From: Pisolithus tinctorius
Lineage: Eukaryota; Basidiomycota; Agaricomycetes; Boletales; Pisolithaceae
Direction of reading: 5' to 3'
DNA length: 64,000 nucleotides
Assembly: GCA_024663395.1 (NCBI GenBank)
Contig: JANFAH010000005.1
Coordinates: forward strand, 2,294,001 to 2,358,000
Shown here one piece after another: positions 21,704 through 33,175 of the stretch. The translations under genes and the position numbers were made by a program. Each line of letters opens with the position of its first letter. Within the stretch, counting starts at the first letter, position 1. The notes under the pieces are model-generated. The model did not search any database. It was not told the DNA's origin and saw only the letters and a list, made by a program, of their open reading frames with translations.

Positions 21704-22226
21704 GGTTGATTACTAGAGTAATGTGGATCAAAGCCGAGGCTTCGCAGTTTCCCAAAACCTCGTGAATACCTTGAGTAAAACAAGAACATATTTATTCCAA
21801 CAAACGACTACGTATCATGTGTGGAGAATAGCGTGAAAATGACATTCGATATCCGGACTCAAACTCTAAAAAATCCAAGTTAACAGAAGCATGATACGGG
21901 CTCATTGAAGAATGAGCGGTCAGTGATTATTAACAAAAGATGTTCTTTCGGAAGGCCTGCAGAATCGAGATTTGGTTTAGTTGGTAAAGCATGCGGTATA
22001 CAAGTATTATTGAGGCGAGGAGAAGGACGAGAAAGAGCCAGAGTAGTAAGGAATATGGGAGGGAGATAATCGAGAGAGGTAATCAGATATTGCACAACCT
22101 GTTGTCAAAGAACAAAAGGAGAAGTAATCAGAACAAAAGATTTGGAGCCAATGGCCATGCACAGATGGACAACACCCTGTTAGCAAAAAAAACGACTCCG
22201 TAAGTTCGTCTGTGAAATGCGAGTGT
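21704..22226. other. Intergenic region, NUC1 promoter and PIN4 3' end
   Basis: 523 nt. It holds the NUC1 promoter side and the PIN4 3' untranslated side. A tRNA A-box-like string occurs near 21975-21990 but has no matching B box. No gene is supported. Confidence 0.4.
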
Positions 22227-24023
22227 CTATATCTCCAAAGGCTCATGCGTGCGGGCTTCGAGACCAATACCACGTGCGACCGTAGCCTGTCCATCATTGT
22301 TCGCCGCCGCCCGCCGTTGCCCGAAGCCACCAACGCCAGGACCACGTGGTTGTCTAACCACACCACTCGCGCTCTCGTTGAAGTTGCCATTAATGGAACC
22401 GGTGACGGTAGCAGGCAGACTAGGCACAGGAGGGATAGCGCTGCTGTGCCCACTACCATAATTGCCGAACAGCGCGCCAAACCCACCAGGGGAGCGGCGA
22501 GACGGAGAGGCGATAGTGGCGTAGCCCTCGCGGATATTTCCGTTGGATGCACGTGTAGCCAGGCGTGGAGCTTGCGTGTGCAGGGTCTTCATGTCAGGCA
22601 TAGACTTTTTCATGCGCAGGGTACTAGCAAGCTGGGACTGAGAATTTGATGCAGAGAGATATGCGGATGGAGCGCGCGACAGGGTAGCTGGTTGAGCCCT
22701 TTGGGCCTAACCAAAGACGTGTCAGTACCAAGCGAATAACAGTGAGAACAAGGTCCGGTTTACCCTGTTTGGGTCGATGCGAGTTACGACCGCGTATCTA
22801 TCTTCACCTTCTCCAACAGAGTAATGAAACACGCCCAATTTCTGAGCAATTAAATGAACTACCCTCCTCTGTTTAGGGGTCAGGGACCTAGAAAATGCGA
22901 GTTCATCCCGCATAGGATCGTCCCTAAAAAGTAAGATTCTAGAATAGATTTCAAGCGTGGATGGGTCGTTTAAGTCTAGCTCGTTGGAAGAAGCAGCCTT
23001 TTCGGATGAACTTGGCGTGGCAGGTGCCACTGGCGGAGTGGTCGTTGAGCCGAAAGGCTGAGAAGTCGGGAGAGAAGAGATAGGTGGAGGGGAGTACGGT
23101 TGCTGATACGCCCCAGTAGAGAAAGAGCGTTGCGGAGTGGCAAAGTGGGGCGGAGAAATGGGGCCAAAGTCGTCGTACGTTTGAGCTGCCTGCTGCTCTT
23201 TTTCCAACTGCATGGAGCGCATCCGACGAAGGGCTTTTTCTCTTTCGATACGCTCCTTTTCGCCTGCCTGCAAGACCTTCTTGTATTCAACGCGGAGTTT
23301 GCGGCCTTGGACTTCGAATCCGTTTAAGGCTGCTACGACGGCATCTGCATCGGCAGCCTGGCGGAAATTGGCGAAGGCGAGACCGCGGAACGAACCCTGT
23401 TGATCCAAGTGATAATTGAATGCATAGGGGGTAGGGATGGACAAGGATGCCTGCGAATGATCGGAGAACCTGTTGATCTCTGTTTCTTCTTGGCGGGGGA
23501 TCACGGATGACTCACAATGATATCAAGGAGCGTTTCACGTTTGACGTTGAAAGGTATGTTTTTGATCACGATAGCGGTGGGTATAATCTCCTCTTCATTG
23601 TTTTGGGTGGGCGCCTGCGCGGCGATCGCGGAGGAGGGTTGAGCGAGATGGCCCATGGGAGGGGATCCACCCGACGACGAGAAATCGGAGTTGTTGTTTG
23701 GCGAAAGGGAGCGATTCTCCTGGATGACGGATGAATTATCGAGCCATTGCTGTAGGGAGTGAGAAAAGAAATGGGTCGAGGTCAGGAACGGGGGCACGTA
23801 CGGTGGGAAGGCCGCTGCGAAGAGAAGGCTTGAGCTTAAGCGGAGACGGGCCCATGGCGAGAGGGTTGTACTGGGTCTGAGGGGCGGCGAAGGGATACGG
23901 GGATCTGGTGTCAAACTCGTAATTGTCGTGAAGACGGGGCTGCTGCTGTTGCTGGTACTGCGATACTTGCTGGGTGCTGCTGAGCGACAGCGAGGAGATG
24001 TCTGGGGTGGGTGACGAGGACAT
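22227..24023 (-). CDS. RRM + R3H domain RNA-binding protein (PIN4-like)
   Basis: RNA-binding protein similar to yeast PIN4/MDT1, which acts in G2/M progression and the DNA damage response. The N-terminus is Ser/Gln-rich (MSSSPTPDISSLSLSSTQQ) and joins across an intron to a Ser-rich segment. The RRM (about 23560-23270) has RNP2 TAIVIKNIPFNV and RNP1 FRGLAFANF, and ends LRVEYKKVLQ. An R3H domain follows (about 22960-22760) with LFRDDPMRDELAFSRSL and the R-x-x-x-H core QRRVVHLIAQKLG. The C-terminus has a Gly/Ala/Arg-rich tail. At least three introns are present. Order RRM then R3H and the overall length support the PIN4 group. In the 5' flank lie long A tracts, which are T tracts on the coding strand. 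Confidence 0.85.
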
Positions 24024-25178
24024 GACTGGGGGCTAATACGTCGTAAAAAAAAAAAAACCAAAGCCAAAAGAAAAAAGAAGCCGAGCGAAAGGAAGTACAG
24101 AAAAGAAAAAAAAAAAAGAGTACCAGCGATGGGTTTGTTGTCGATCGAACACCGAACAAAAAACACGGCCCCCACGCCACTCTCGCTCCCTTTTTATTCG
24201 ACTTGCTTTATGTAGTCATTTTACATGGAATTCGGAATTAGTCTCTCGGCGCAAGGCACAATGTATTCGATCGTACAACCCCATCTCCCAGCAAACTAGA
24301 CACCCCCGATGACCGATGCCATGCCAACCATGACGATATTTTGCTTCTCCACAGAATGTACCACAGGTCAAGTGTCTCGATCCCATCCCTCCGACGTGAA
24401 ATCACATTTTTGTAGGCTCCATGGGGCCGTCTACGCATAGACAACAACAGGCTTTGGCACAGCCAGCAGACTGTCCACATCTACGCGTAGTTCGATGCTC
24501 GAAGAGTGATCCCAAGGTCCCCTCCGACGTTTGGTGGTCGAGCACGGACTAGATGTCGGACTCGGTCCACACATACTAGTATCGAGCTCAGAGCATGCCA
24601 CGCGTGTAGAACTGGGCTTGGCGCGTGGAGGGGGCGATGGCTGGTGGGGGAGAGCCCCCTGAGGATAAAATGTTGGAGATGGCACGGACGGCAGTCTGTG
24701 CTTGGGCTCCGAGCGAGGTGGGAGCGGGCCATGGAAGAGTCTGAGTGCACTTGGGGGTGGGCGGCGGGGCATGATAACAGAAATGAGGGGGTTGAGAAGG
24801 AGTGTGAGTTGACAACTGGAAAATATCGATGGCGATCAACAGTTGGAGATGGTCAACTGCAAGAACCTTGTTTAGACAGGAGAATCACTGAGGAGCGTCG
24901 GCTATGCACGTACGACGAATATATATACGCGACGTTCCACCAGGAAACGGTACTCGTTGATTGTCCGTGTGGACAAAGTTGGTTGCAAAGAACCAGACTG
25001 TGAAAATCAGAAACAATCATTTCACTTAGACGCCACAGAGCAGAAATACACCAATATTGAAAGAAACCACCACATTGTATCTACAACAGTCCTTTGGAAA
25101 GCAACAACATACGATGACGACAACGTTACATCCTAACTGCGACGTGCTACATGAAAGCAGGGGAATCAGAATCGTATC
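24024..25178. other. Long intergenic region with T-rich PIN4 leader and one doubtful gene
   Basis: 1155 nt between PIN4 and the E2 gene. Next to PIN4 are homopolymer A tracts at 24044-24057 and around 24105-24117 (pyrimidine-rich on the PIN4 strand, as often seen in fungal core promoters). A 113-codon minus-strand frame at 24431-24772 is listed separately. Nothing else is supported. Confidence 0.45.
24431..24772 (-). CDS. Hypothetical Pro-rich protein, doubtful
   Basis: An ATG-started frame of 113 residues. The first half is rich in Pro, Ser and Arg (PRRPPPSALRLFHGPLPPR), the second half is more ordinary (STTKRRRGPWDHSSSIELRVDVDSLL). I recognise no family. A competing minus-strand frame at 24588-24839 also reads plausibly (APTSLGAQAQTAVRAISNIL), so the true gene, if any, could join exons from both frames. 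GC-rich intergenic DNA can give such a frame by chance. Confidence 0.3.
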   Translation of the reverse strand: MPRRPPPSALRLFHGPLPPRSEPKHRLPSVPSPTFYPQGALPHQPSPPPRAKPSSTRVACSELDTSMCGPSPTSSPCSTTKRRRGPWDHSSSIELRVDVDSLLAVPKPVVVYA

Positions 25179-26087
25179 TCATGCCGAGCCATCCAACGGG
25201 CGGTAGTGCTTCATGAGCTGAACTTTGAAAGCTACAAGAGACCGATCAGCGCGCTTTTTCATCTCCCCGCGGCTGATCCTACCTTCAGGGTTACCCCATA
25301 GATTGGCAGCATCGGGATTAAGCGGAGAAGCATTGTTAGGTTCTGATCTACGTCAGTATGCCGCCAGGTTCCTGGATATCGTCACCCACCTCCCAACAAT
25401 GACTGAAGAGAGAGCAATACCGTTTGTACGCTGTATACCGCTGACCACTTGTCCTGGTAGGGCCATAAGACAATAAAGACCGCTTTAAACACCATCACAC
25501 TTACCTGTAAAATATCCAGGCAAATTGCGCCGCCATTAATGTCCACATTCGGATGGTAGCATGGCGTCTCGAACTTGATGGTCGGCGCAGAGTATGGGTA
25601 ATTACTAGGGAATGAAATCGAGATTCGGAACGCAAGACCACCATATATCTATGTATCGCCACGCAGTCAACTCGATGGAGTGACAGGAAATCGAACAAAA
25701 AAACGTACAGTACCCGGTGCCCCTTCTATCGTACCTGCCCATTCAAACAGGTTGGAGTCGTTTTTGGGAAATGCGGACTGCAAGCTACTTCAGGATCGCC
25801 TGGGACAAGCAATGACGATGTTCACGCACAATTCCAGGTGAAGAGGACATCTTTGTGTGGCAGTCAAAATCTGATCATCAGCTTGTCATAACCGACCTAC
25901 CAGGAGTGTCATGAGTTCGTTGCTCAAACTGTACATATTAACCAGAGTCAGCAAACGGTAAACGCCTCTTTGATCTGCGAGTACTTCACCGTTTCGTTAC
26001 ACTGCCAGGACCGTCGCCGGAAGAGCCTGTAGCAGTAGACTTGACAGCATTTCTTGAAGGTGCGAGTGAGGACGTGATTTGATCCAT
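25179..26087 (-). CDS. Ubiquitin-conjugating enzyme E2, UBE2C/UBC11 type
   Basis: E2 enzyme of the class that works with the anaphase-promoting complex to ubiquitinate cyclins. The start at 26087 gives a flexible N-terminus ([21 protein letters not shown]) ending GSVTKR, as in UBE2C. Following exons read [62 protein letters not shown] with the HPN triad and the catalytic Cys, then [38 protein letters not shown]. The last intron (51 nt, in frame and stop-free) must be removed to give the family end [18 protein letters not shown]; the stop is at 25179-25181. UBE2C identity rests on TPCYHPNVD and ICLDIL plus the N-terminal extension. The product is about 175 residues. Confidence 0.87.
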
Positions 26088-26276
26088 TTGTGAGGTCGAC
26101 GGCGAAGAGGAAACACAGTGCAGTGCAGTTCTGGAATGGACGCGCCCGTCACGTGTCTCACCAACATAATTATTTTTGATCGGCAAATAAATAAATAAAC
26201 CTTTTTTTTGCGTCCGGCAAGCTACACCGCATAGTATTACGGAGCGACTGTACAGTCTCCCCAAGTACCTGGTTTG
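26088..26276. promoter_or_regulatory. Shared promoter, UBC11-type E2 / EDE1
   Basis: 189 bp between divergent starts. It contains an E-box CACGTG at 26149-26154 in the context GTCACGTGTC, an (AAAT)n run at 26185-26199 and a T8 tract after it. The E-box is a candidate site for a bHLH factor; which gene it serves cannot be told. Confidence 0.45.
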
Positions 26277-29200
26277 ATGGCGACGACGACCAGTTTCACG
26301 CCGACAGCCTCAGAGCTCGCTCTGGTCAACCAGATATTCGCACAGGCGGACACCCAGAAAATTGGCATCCTCACCGGTGACGTCGCCGTCAAGGTGTTCG
26401 GCGGATCCAAACTTCCACCTACCGTCTTGGGAGAAATATGGAGCATCGCAGACGAAGACAACAACGGTTTCTTGACAAAGAAGGGCGTCGCTATTGCTTT
26501 GCGTCTAATGGGCCATGCTCAGAAGGGCGAGAAGTTGAACAAGTCACTCCTCAGTAAACGTGAGATCCAATTGCTGTCCCATTCACCCTGACTTCTGAAC
26601 CCACGGATGACGTAGCCGGGCCGCTCGCTACTATCGAGGGTGTCCATGTACCCTTGGTACAACAAAGTACGGGGATGTCAATACCAAGATCACCCCCACC
26701 CACACCAGGCCTCCCCCCTTTGACACCGCAAGACAGGGCTAGGTTCAACAAGATGTTCCAAAGCTGCGGTCCCGTAGATGGCCTATTAAGTGGTATGCCC
26801 TATTTTATTCTCCCTGGTACATGCAGCTGCATACACACCTATGATTTCAAGGCGATAAAGCTCGTGATATGTTTGTGAAGTCAAAGCTACCCGTCGAAAT
26901 GTTATCGCAAATATGGTCGGTTCTTCCTCCTCCGCGGATATACTAATACTCATTCCGTTGTAGGTCTCTTTGCGACACACATGACAGAGGCGCTCTCGAC
27001 TCTGCCGACTTCACGATAGCCATGTACTTGATCCATACAGCCATGTCCGGAAAGCTACCGTTCGTACCCACGACTCTCCCACCGGGTTTATACGAACAAG
27101 CGAGCGGCGGCAGCCTCACTGCCCAAGTAACCGGAAGCAGCGCACATCTAGGGACCCCGGCTTCATCTACTTTTCCCATCCCACCGACTAAACAACCGGC
27201 AGTGCAACCGCAATTCACTGGCCAGGGAGTACATAACGTCGCACCTGCGCTACCTTCTAGGCGCCATGGCCCCGCGGCCCAGCCACCCATGATACCCCCA
27301 TTTCCACAGGCTGCCGTACCATGGGACATCACACCTGCCGAGAAGGCGGCCTCCGATCGATTCTTTGATACCCTCGACTCTCACAAGCGTGGCTACATAG
27401 AAGGGGATGTAGCGGTCCCATTCATGTTGCAATCAAAGTTGCCAGAAGACGTGCTGGCTCAAGTCTGGTGGGTGTCGTAATCCTCTCTCTCGTCCCCCTG
27501 CACGTATCGAATGTGTCTTCCAGGGATCTCTCCGACATCAATAACGATGGTCGGCTCACACGCGACGGATTTGCAGTCGCGCTGCATCTCATCCAAAACA
27601 AGCTTGCCGGTAAAGATGTCCCAAACACGCTTCCACCGACACTCGTACCTCCGTCCATGAGAAAGGCTACCTCTCCGTTTGCTACAGTCGCCGCCTCTCA
27701 ACCTCCTGAGGCGATCCTAGATCTTCTATGGGATGAACCTTCTACGACGTCAAACGCACACAATCAGCCTCAGCCTGCACACCAGCCCCAACACACGGGC
27801 ACACAAGCGCCAACACATCCTTACACCTCGTCTGGCGCTTTCCAAGCACCTCAAGACCCCTTTGCCACATCATTTGTCGACTCTTGTAGGTGCAGCCTCC
27901 ACTTCAGCACATATGATGTTGACGAGCGTCATCAGCGTTCAACAAGGATCTTCTAGGGGATGACGATGACTCTCACGCATCTCCTCCCCTCCACGATCAG
28001 TCTGCAGAAATCGGAAACGCCCAGAACCAGTTGAACTCTACAAACAAGTCTCTGCAGGCCGCGAAAAGCGAGCGTGAAAACCTCGAGTCGACATTGGCTG
28101 CGCAGGCTGCACAACTCTCGGCGTTACAAACTCAGCTCGCATCCGCCAAAGCTTCGTTCGAGACGGAGACCACTCTGTTGAACAACCTTCGCGAACGTCA
28201 CGCCGCCCAGACGGCCGAGATCCAGAAAGCGCGGGAAGAACTTATCACGAGTGAGAGCGATCTTAGTGCTATACGCGTCGAAAAGGCGGAACTGGAGGGG
28301 TCCTTCTTACGCGATAAAGAGGAAGTCCGAGAGCTGAACAAGAAAGTGATAGAGATCACAAGTCAGATCGCTACCACGAAGCAGGAGGTGGAGAAGATCA
28401 AGAAGGAGGCGAAGCAGCAGAAAGGGCTTCTTGCCATCGCACGGAAGCAATTTGCTACCAAAGAGTCTGAGAAGGCGAAAGCCAACGAAGAACTGGAAGA
28501 GGCTGAGACTAACCTCGCCAATGCCACGAAGGAAATGGAGGCGGAGGAGGGCGGAAGTGGGGTGTTTTCCGTTGCGCAGACCATTGAGCGGGCAAAGTCT
28601 CCTACCGACTCATTAGCATTTGCTGCTGCTCAGCCATTGCCGCTTACTCCAGATATGACGGGTACCACGAGTCCTACAATTGCCAAGAGCAACAATCCAT
28701 TTGGGAGGCTTGCCAAGTCCGCCGAGTCTTCTACTCCCCGATCTCAGTCTCCTTTTAGGTCTTTCTCCGTTGCACTTGTGCCTCCAAGTTCTCCCCCACC
28801 CGCGACCTTGCCCCTATCGCCCGAGACCAACCCATTCGGTCTTAAGCAAGCGACCGATGCGAAACCGCAAGAAATTTTCGAAGAGGTGTCGGACGACGAC
28901 GTTGTAGAGGGCGCGGCCACTCCTCGTGTCCGAACGTCCACGGATTTCAATGCTCTTTTTGGTGCCAATGAAGAGCATTTTTCTACTCCTGTCAGCGACA
29001 CACCTGTCAACCAAGACAACGATGCTCCAACTCGTGTTCATACGTTTGAAGCTGCGGTCACTCATTTCCCGGCACTCGAGGAGATGCCCGAGCAACCACC
29101 AACAACAAGCGAGAAACATACCGACCTGTCCACGGCCTTGCACGAGTTGGACGTCGAGGATTCGGACAGCGACAGTGACAGTGACAGTGACGATCACACT

Positions 29201-30462
29201 AACGAGAAGGCTTTCCATGAGGAAGAAGCCCGAGTTCCAGAGGTCGCCTTGCCAACCAAGGAATCACCGTCAGCGGCACCTCAAGCCTTCTTTGAAGGTG
29301 CCTTCGGCGGCGTTGCTGGCCAGAGCACGGAGGGCCCTGCCGCCCCAGAGCCAATACGCGGAACGGAGGCTCCAGCCGAGACCTCGTCGCCTGCTTTTGA
29401 CCCCTTTGGTGTACTAGTGAAGTCCGCTGAGACTCAAAATTCCCCTAGCACCTCTGCCAAAGAGTCCGGCACCGTGACATTCCCAGGTTCTTCGCAAACG
29501 TCGAACTTCTTCGACGACACGTTTGGTGAAGATTTTGACTTCGGGTCCCAATCTGTTGCAGAGAAAATACCTATTGTCGAGTCTTCGTTGACCACGACTG
29601 CCCCTGTGAACGGTGGCATCCCCACGGACAAAGCGCACACGTCTCATGGTAATGGACGGTTCGATTTATTCTTACAGCCAAGCAACACTAGCATATCTGC
29701 TGCACCACCAAAGGAAGCGGAAACACAACAGACCGCTGCACATATTTCATTTGATAGCAGTTCGGATGCTTGGAACGCCAGTCAAACCCAGCCTGAGCAA
29801 ACAGACCCCAATCAATCAAGCCTCACGAGTATCTCGTTTGACGAGGCATTTGGAGGACTCGATTCTTCTCAGGCGCTGAGGCTGGGTGATTCGTTATCTT
29901 CGCGGTCCTCTCAGGTGGTCACGTTACCCGGATCCGTCTCTGGGAAGCCATTCCCCGCGATGAGTCCTCCGACGTCGCCTCGCGGTTCCCCCCGTGCAGC
30001 TTTGGGAAGACCAACTTCGCCGCAACCGCGCGCCACGTCGCCACCGCCCCGAGTTGCTTCCCCGAAGACGCTGAGGTCGTCGACGTCCTCGTCCAGAGAT
30101 GTTCATGAGAAGCCAGCACCACCGCCACGGCATTCTAAGCTAAGTGTGAGTCTTTTCCCTGCGTTTCGGCTGCGCTAGTTTGTAATCGCTGGTGACTCAT
30201 TATAACCATCCTGTAGTTGCGGTTACCGTTTGGGAAGAAAAAGAAACACGATCAGGCACCTCCTCTTCCACCTTCAAGCCTGGCTCGCCGAGCAAATCCT
30301 ATTCGGGAACAAACTGGACCGCCCGGTACCGAAGACGACGACGACCAATCTGTCAAGCAGCTGTCTTCCATGGGCTTTAGTCGTGATCAGGCTGTCGCGG
30401 CCCTCGAAGCGAACGACTATGACATGCCGAGGGCACTCAATAGCCTGCTGGGTGCACAATAA
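26277..30462 (+). CDS. EDE1: EH-domain endocytic scaffold protein (EDE1 / Eps15-like)
   Basis: Early endocytic scaffold that recruits adaptors and binds NPF motifs and ubiquitin at clathrin coats. Three EH domains are read across introns: the first from 26310 ([34 protein letters not shown]), the second about 26730-27040 ([21 protein letters not shown]), the third about 27330-27620 ([33 protein letters not shown]). A long coiled coil with heptad pattern covers 28045-28560. The following region is Ser/Pro/Thr-rich with NPFG motifs and an acidic run from a GACAGT repeat. After the last intron come a basic patch (LPFGKKKKH) and a C-terminal UBA domain ([29 protein letters not shown]). This order (EH x3, coiled coil, UBA) is that of EDE1. 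The start is ATG at 26277. Confidence 0.93.
29165..29194 (+). repeat. GACAGY hexanucleotide repeat in EDE1
   Basis: Five Asp-Ser type codon pairs in tandem encode an acidic, phosphorylatable Ser-Asp run inside the disordered part of EDE1. Such repeats can vary in length between strains. Confidence 0.6.
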
Positions 30463-31271
30463 TTGGTTGTGGGTCCCGTCATGCATGATATGATATGATG
30501 TGACGATCTTTAGGTTGTAGTTTTTTTCTTGTTTTAAGTTTTCACCCGCGCGCGGTCCATTCCTTTTCTTTCGTATTCCTCGGATGTATAGCTCTTCAAC
30601 ACCCATACATACACACTACACACGCTCATTCATAATCTATATTCCCCCTTCTTTTCACAATTTAACTCGGCTAGCCGTCACCTCGTGGCTGAGGCACGAC
30701 AAGGATGTGATTCAGGTTCTTCCCCCGCTCCGGAGTGGCTCGCCGAACACGTTTTCGATAAGCTTTGTTCCCTAAGGAACGGGCCAAAACCTGACTTCTC
30801 AGACCTACTAGCATGCACGAGGTGCCTTGCCTGGTTGTCCTTGAGGCAGCCTCGAGATTAGAACCAACCCTGAGTATGTGAGTGTTGTTTATCCTTCTCA
30901 CGGCCGCAGTCAAAATGCCATTATGTGCGTTCATGTCAGCTTTGTTTCGACGTTGGCATAAAGAGTAGTATCATTGTGGAGGCAAAGACGGATTCCAAAT
31001 TCATACGTTGACATGCTGTACTAGCTACTTAGAACAAGCACTGCATCTTTACCGCCAACTCGATAACAAGAATGACTGCGAGATGTGATTCCTCGTCGTT
31101 CAATATAAAGTGTCTCGACAACCCAGCTGCCCATCAGTCAACAGGCGTGCCTTGATGGAATATGGACACGCACTACTCCCGATATTACGCTACCAGTGCA
31201 GGCGACACATATCTTGGCTCATAACCACATTTCAGAGAGGATTTTCTGCCCGGCCGATACTTGAATACCCC
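30463..31271. other. EDE1-PDE1 intergenic region
   Basis: 809 nt on which I see no gene. An ATG at about 31155 is in frame with the phosphodiesterase start and would add about 40 residues (MEYGHALLPILRYQCRRHIS), so the 3' end of this stretch could be coding if that start is used; homology to class II phosphodiesterases begins only at 31272. Confidence 0.4.
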
Positions 31272-32674
31272 ATGCCATTCTTCGACATTGTCGTCGTAGG
31301 TTCTGGCGGCGGCGTTGATGAGACTAACCTATCTGGGTACGTATATAGTATTGGATGTTTACTCGACAATTATTTCGCGCGTCTTGACGTCTTCCTCAGA
31401 TATTTGCTGAAACCTTGCGACGCATCTTGGGATGATGGCATTATTGCACTGGAAGCAGGTCCGTGATATCGCCGTTGTCGTCTAAAACAACTCTGACGCT
31501 GACGCTGACACTGGCACCTGCGGCACGCGTGTCTCAAGGCTCAGGACACGGAGCGCTCGCACATATCTTGAAACGGAATCCGAACCTCTTCGGTCAAGTC
31601 ATTGCAAATGGGGATGATCCCTCGAAGAGAGTCACGCCCTTCACAATATACTCCAACGTTCAGTAAGCACCGTTCCTCCCTTGCTGCTGCAAGAACAATA
31701 TCCATGTTGGCTTATTGCTATGTTGTCGATCGGAGGTGTTTCCTGATCACACATGCACACCTTGACCACATAAGCAGCCTCGTTTTGTCCGCGGGTACTA
31801 TGGGTGGTGGCAGAAAGTACATATATGGGTCTCCACAGACGCTCAAAGATCTCGAGACCATTTTCTCCGGCAGAATATGGCCCAAGTTAGCTGGCTATGA
31901 CGAAGACGACCCCTTATTTCGGCTAGTCTATCGCGCGTCAGTCTTAGACACTTTTCTTCCTGAGCGTCTGACCATTTCTAAAATAACACTCCCCACCTGA
32001 TAGCTTGAACGCTGATGGCAAGTACAAGAGCGTTTCCCAAGACGTCTCAGTGCGCAACATGACTGTCAGTCACGGGGAAAGTGACTCAGGCGGAGTGTAC
32101 GAGAGTTCGTGCTTCTTCGTCAAGCACATTCCTAGTCAGCACGAATTCATCTTCTTCGGAGATGTCGAACCCGACAGCATTTCCTTGAAACCCAGGAATG
32201 TCGACGTCTGGCGTGCAGCCGCACCCAAAATCCCACACCGCCTGTCTGTCATATTCATCGAATGCTCGTATCCGGCAGGTCGGCCCACCGAGACCCTTTA
32301 TGGCCATCTGAGCCCCGACCATTTGGTTCAGGAGATGCTGAATCTTGCCGCAGAGGTCGTTCTTGCGCGTAGTTCTTCAAAGAAAAGGGGCGTCCGAGTC
32401 CGGAAGAGGCAGAAGAGAGATGTGACATCGCCAGAAGCCCTTTACGGTGCACTCGGCGGCCTTAGGGTATACCTCACGCACTGCAAGGAGACGTTTTCAT
32501 CGGACCGCCCAATAAACTACCTCATTAGAGATCAGTGTAGAGACTTGCTCAAGCCACATAACCTTGGCGTAGAGATTCTTACAGCGGACCAGGGAATGAA
32601 GATTGGTGAGTTTCTGTGCACTTGGCTCACTCACTCATCAGAGACACTTCTAACCGACTTCCTTAGTTATCTAG
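31272..32674 (+). CDS. PDE1: Class II (low-affinity) 3',5'-cyclic nucleotide phosphodiesterase
   Basis: Hydrolyses cAMP and so lowers protein kinase A signalling; cytosolic. The protein begins MPFFDIVVVGSGGGVDETNLSGYLL, the usual start of the family, runs through LEAGSGHGAL, and has the metallo-beta-lactamase-type metal site THAHLDH (about 31749), then EFIFFGDVEPDS, IFIECSYPAGRP, LYGHLSPDHLVQE and GLRVYLTHCKE. The His and Asp residues of the PDE1/cgs2 motif are all visible. Introns follow LSG, LEAG, NVQ and the YRA segment. A final intron after GMKI leads to a very short last exon that ends the protein with Val-Ile. An upstream in-frame ATG exists near 31155; the shorter start is chosen from family length. 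Confidence 0.9.
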
Positions 32675-33175
32675 GGAGAGCCGGGTTTGTCTTTTCCTGT
32701 GAATTATTATTGGTCACGTCATTCGCCTTCGGTCAACGTATATACCGTGTGTCATAGTTCACCACTTATTAGTTGTAGCCTTACCACAACTTCCCGATCT
32801 TCGATCTTCGACATCTCCTTACTTACTTAGGACTGTGTATGTACATGTAGAGTTTTTTCTTGGGACTCAGATCATGATCGTGAACCGCTGGCATGTTCGC
32901 CCAGCTACGTTAGATACAAGAGCATTGCAAGGTCATGACAGTAACGTAGAACCATTAACTACTAAGGCGAGCGGAAACAATTAAGAAAGAGGGTACAGAA
33001 GACAGAGTAACAGGATATGTGGGAGATGATAACCAGTTGCGCTGTGATCTACCAGGTGCAGCAAAGAAGGAAATTCGTCCTGATCTATGGTTCCATACCC
33101 AACAAGCCTAAAACACACATCCAGGAATTAAGTAGATCGATCCAAGTCCCCGGCAGTAAGCATGCGGGCCGTACA
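32675..33175. other. Intergenic region between convergent PDE1 and striatin genes
   Basis: 501 nt that carry two 3' ends. Apart from short GATCTTC repeats near 32797-32815 nothing is seen. Confidence 0.4.

Noticed and set aside
21970..22000. tRNA gene (A-box-like TTAGTTGGTAAAGC string)
   Set aside because: No B box (GGTTCGAATCC-like) follows within 100 nt and no cloverleaf can be drawn.
22007..22649. Long frames on both strands overlapping the PIN4 3' end
   Set aside because: The Gly/Arg-rich reading that continues the RRM+R3H protein through a splice site explains this region; the others show no family features.
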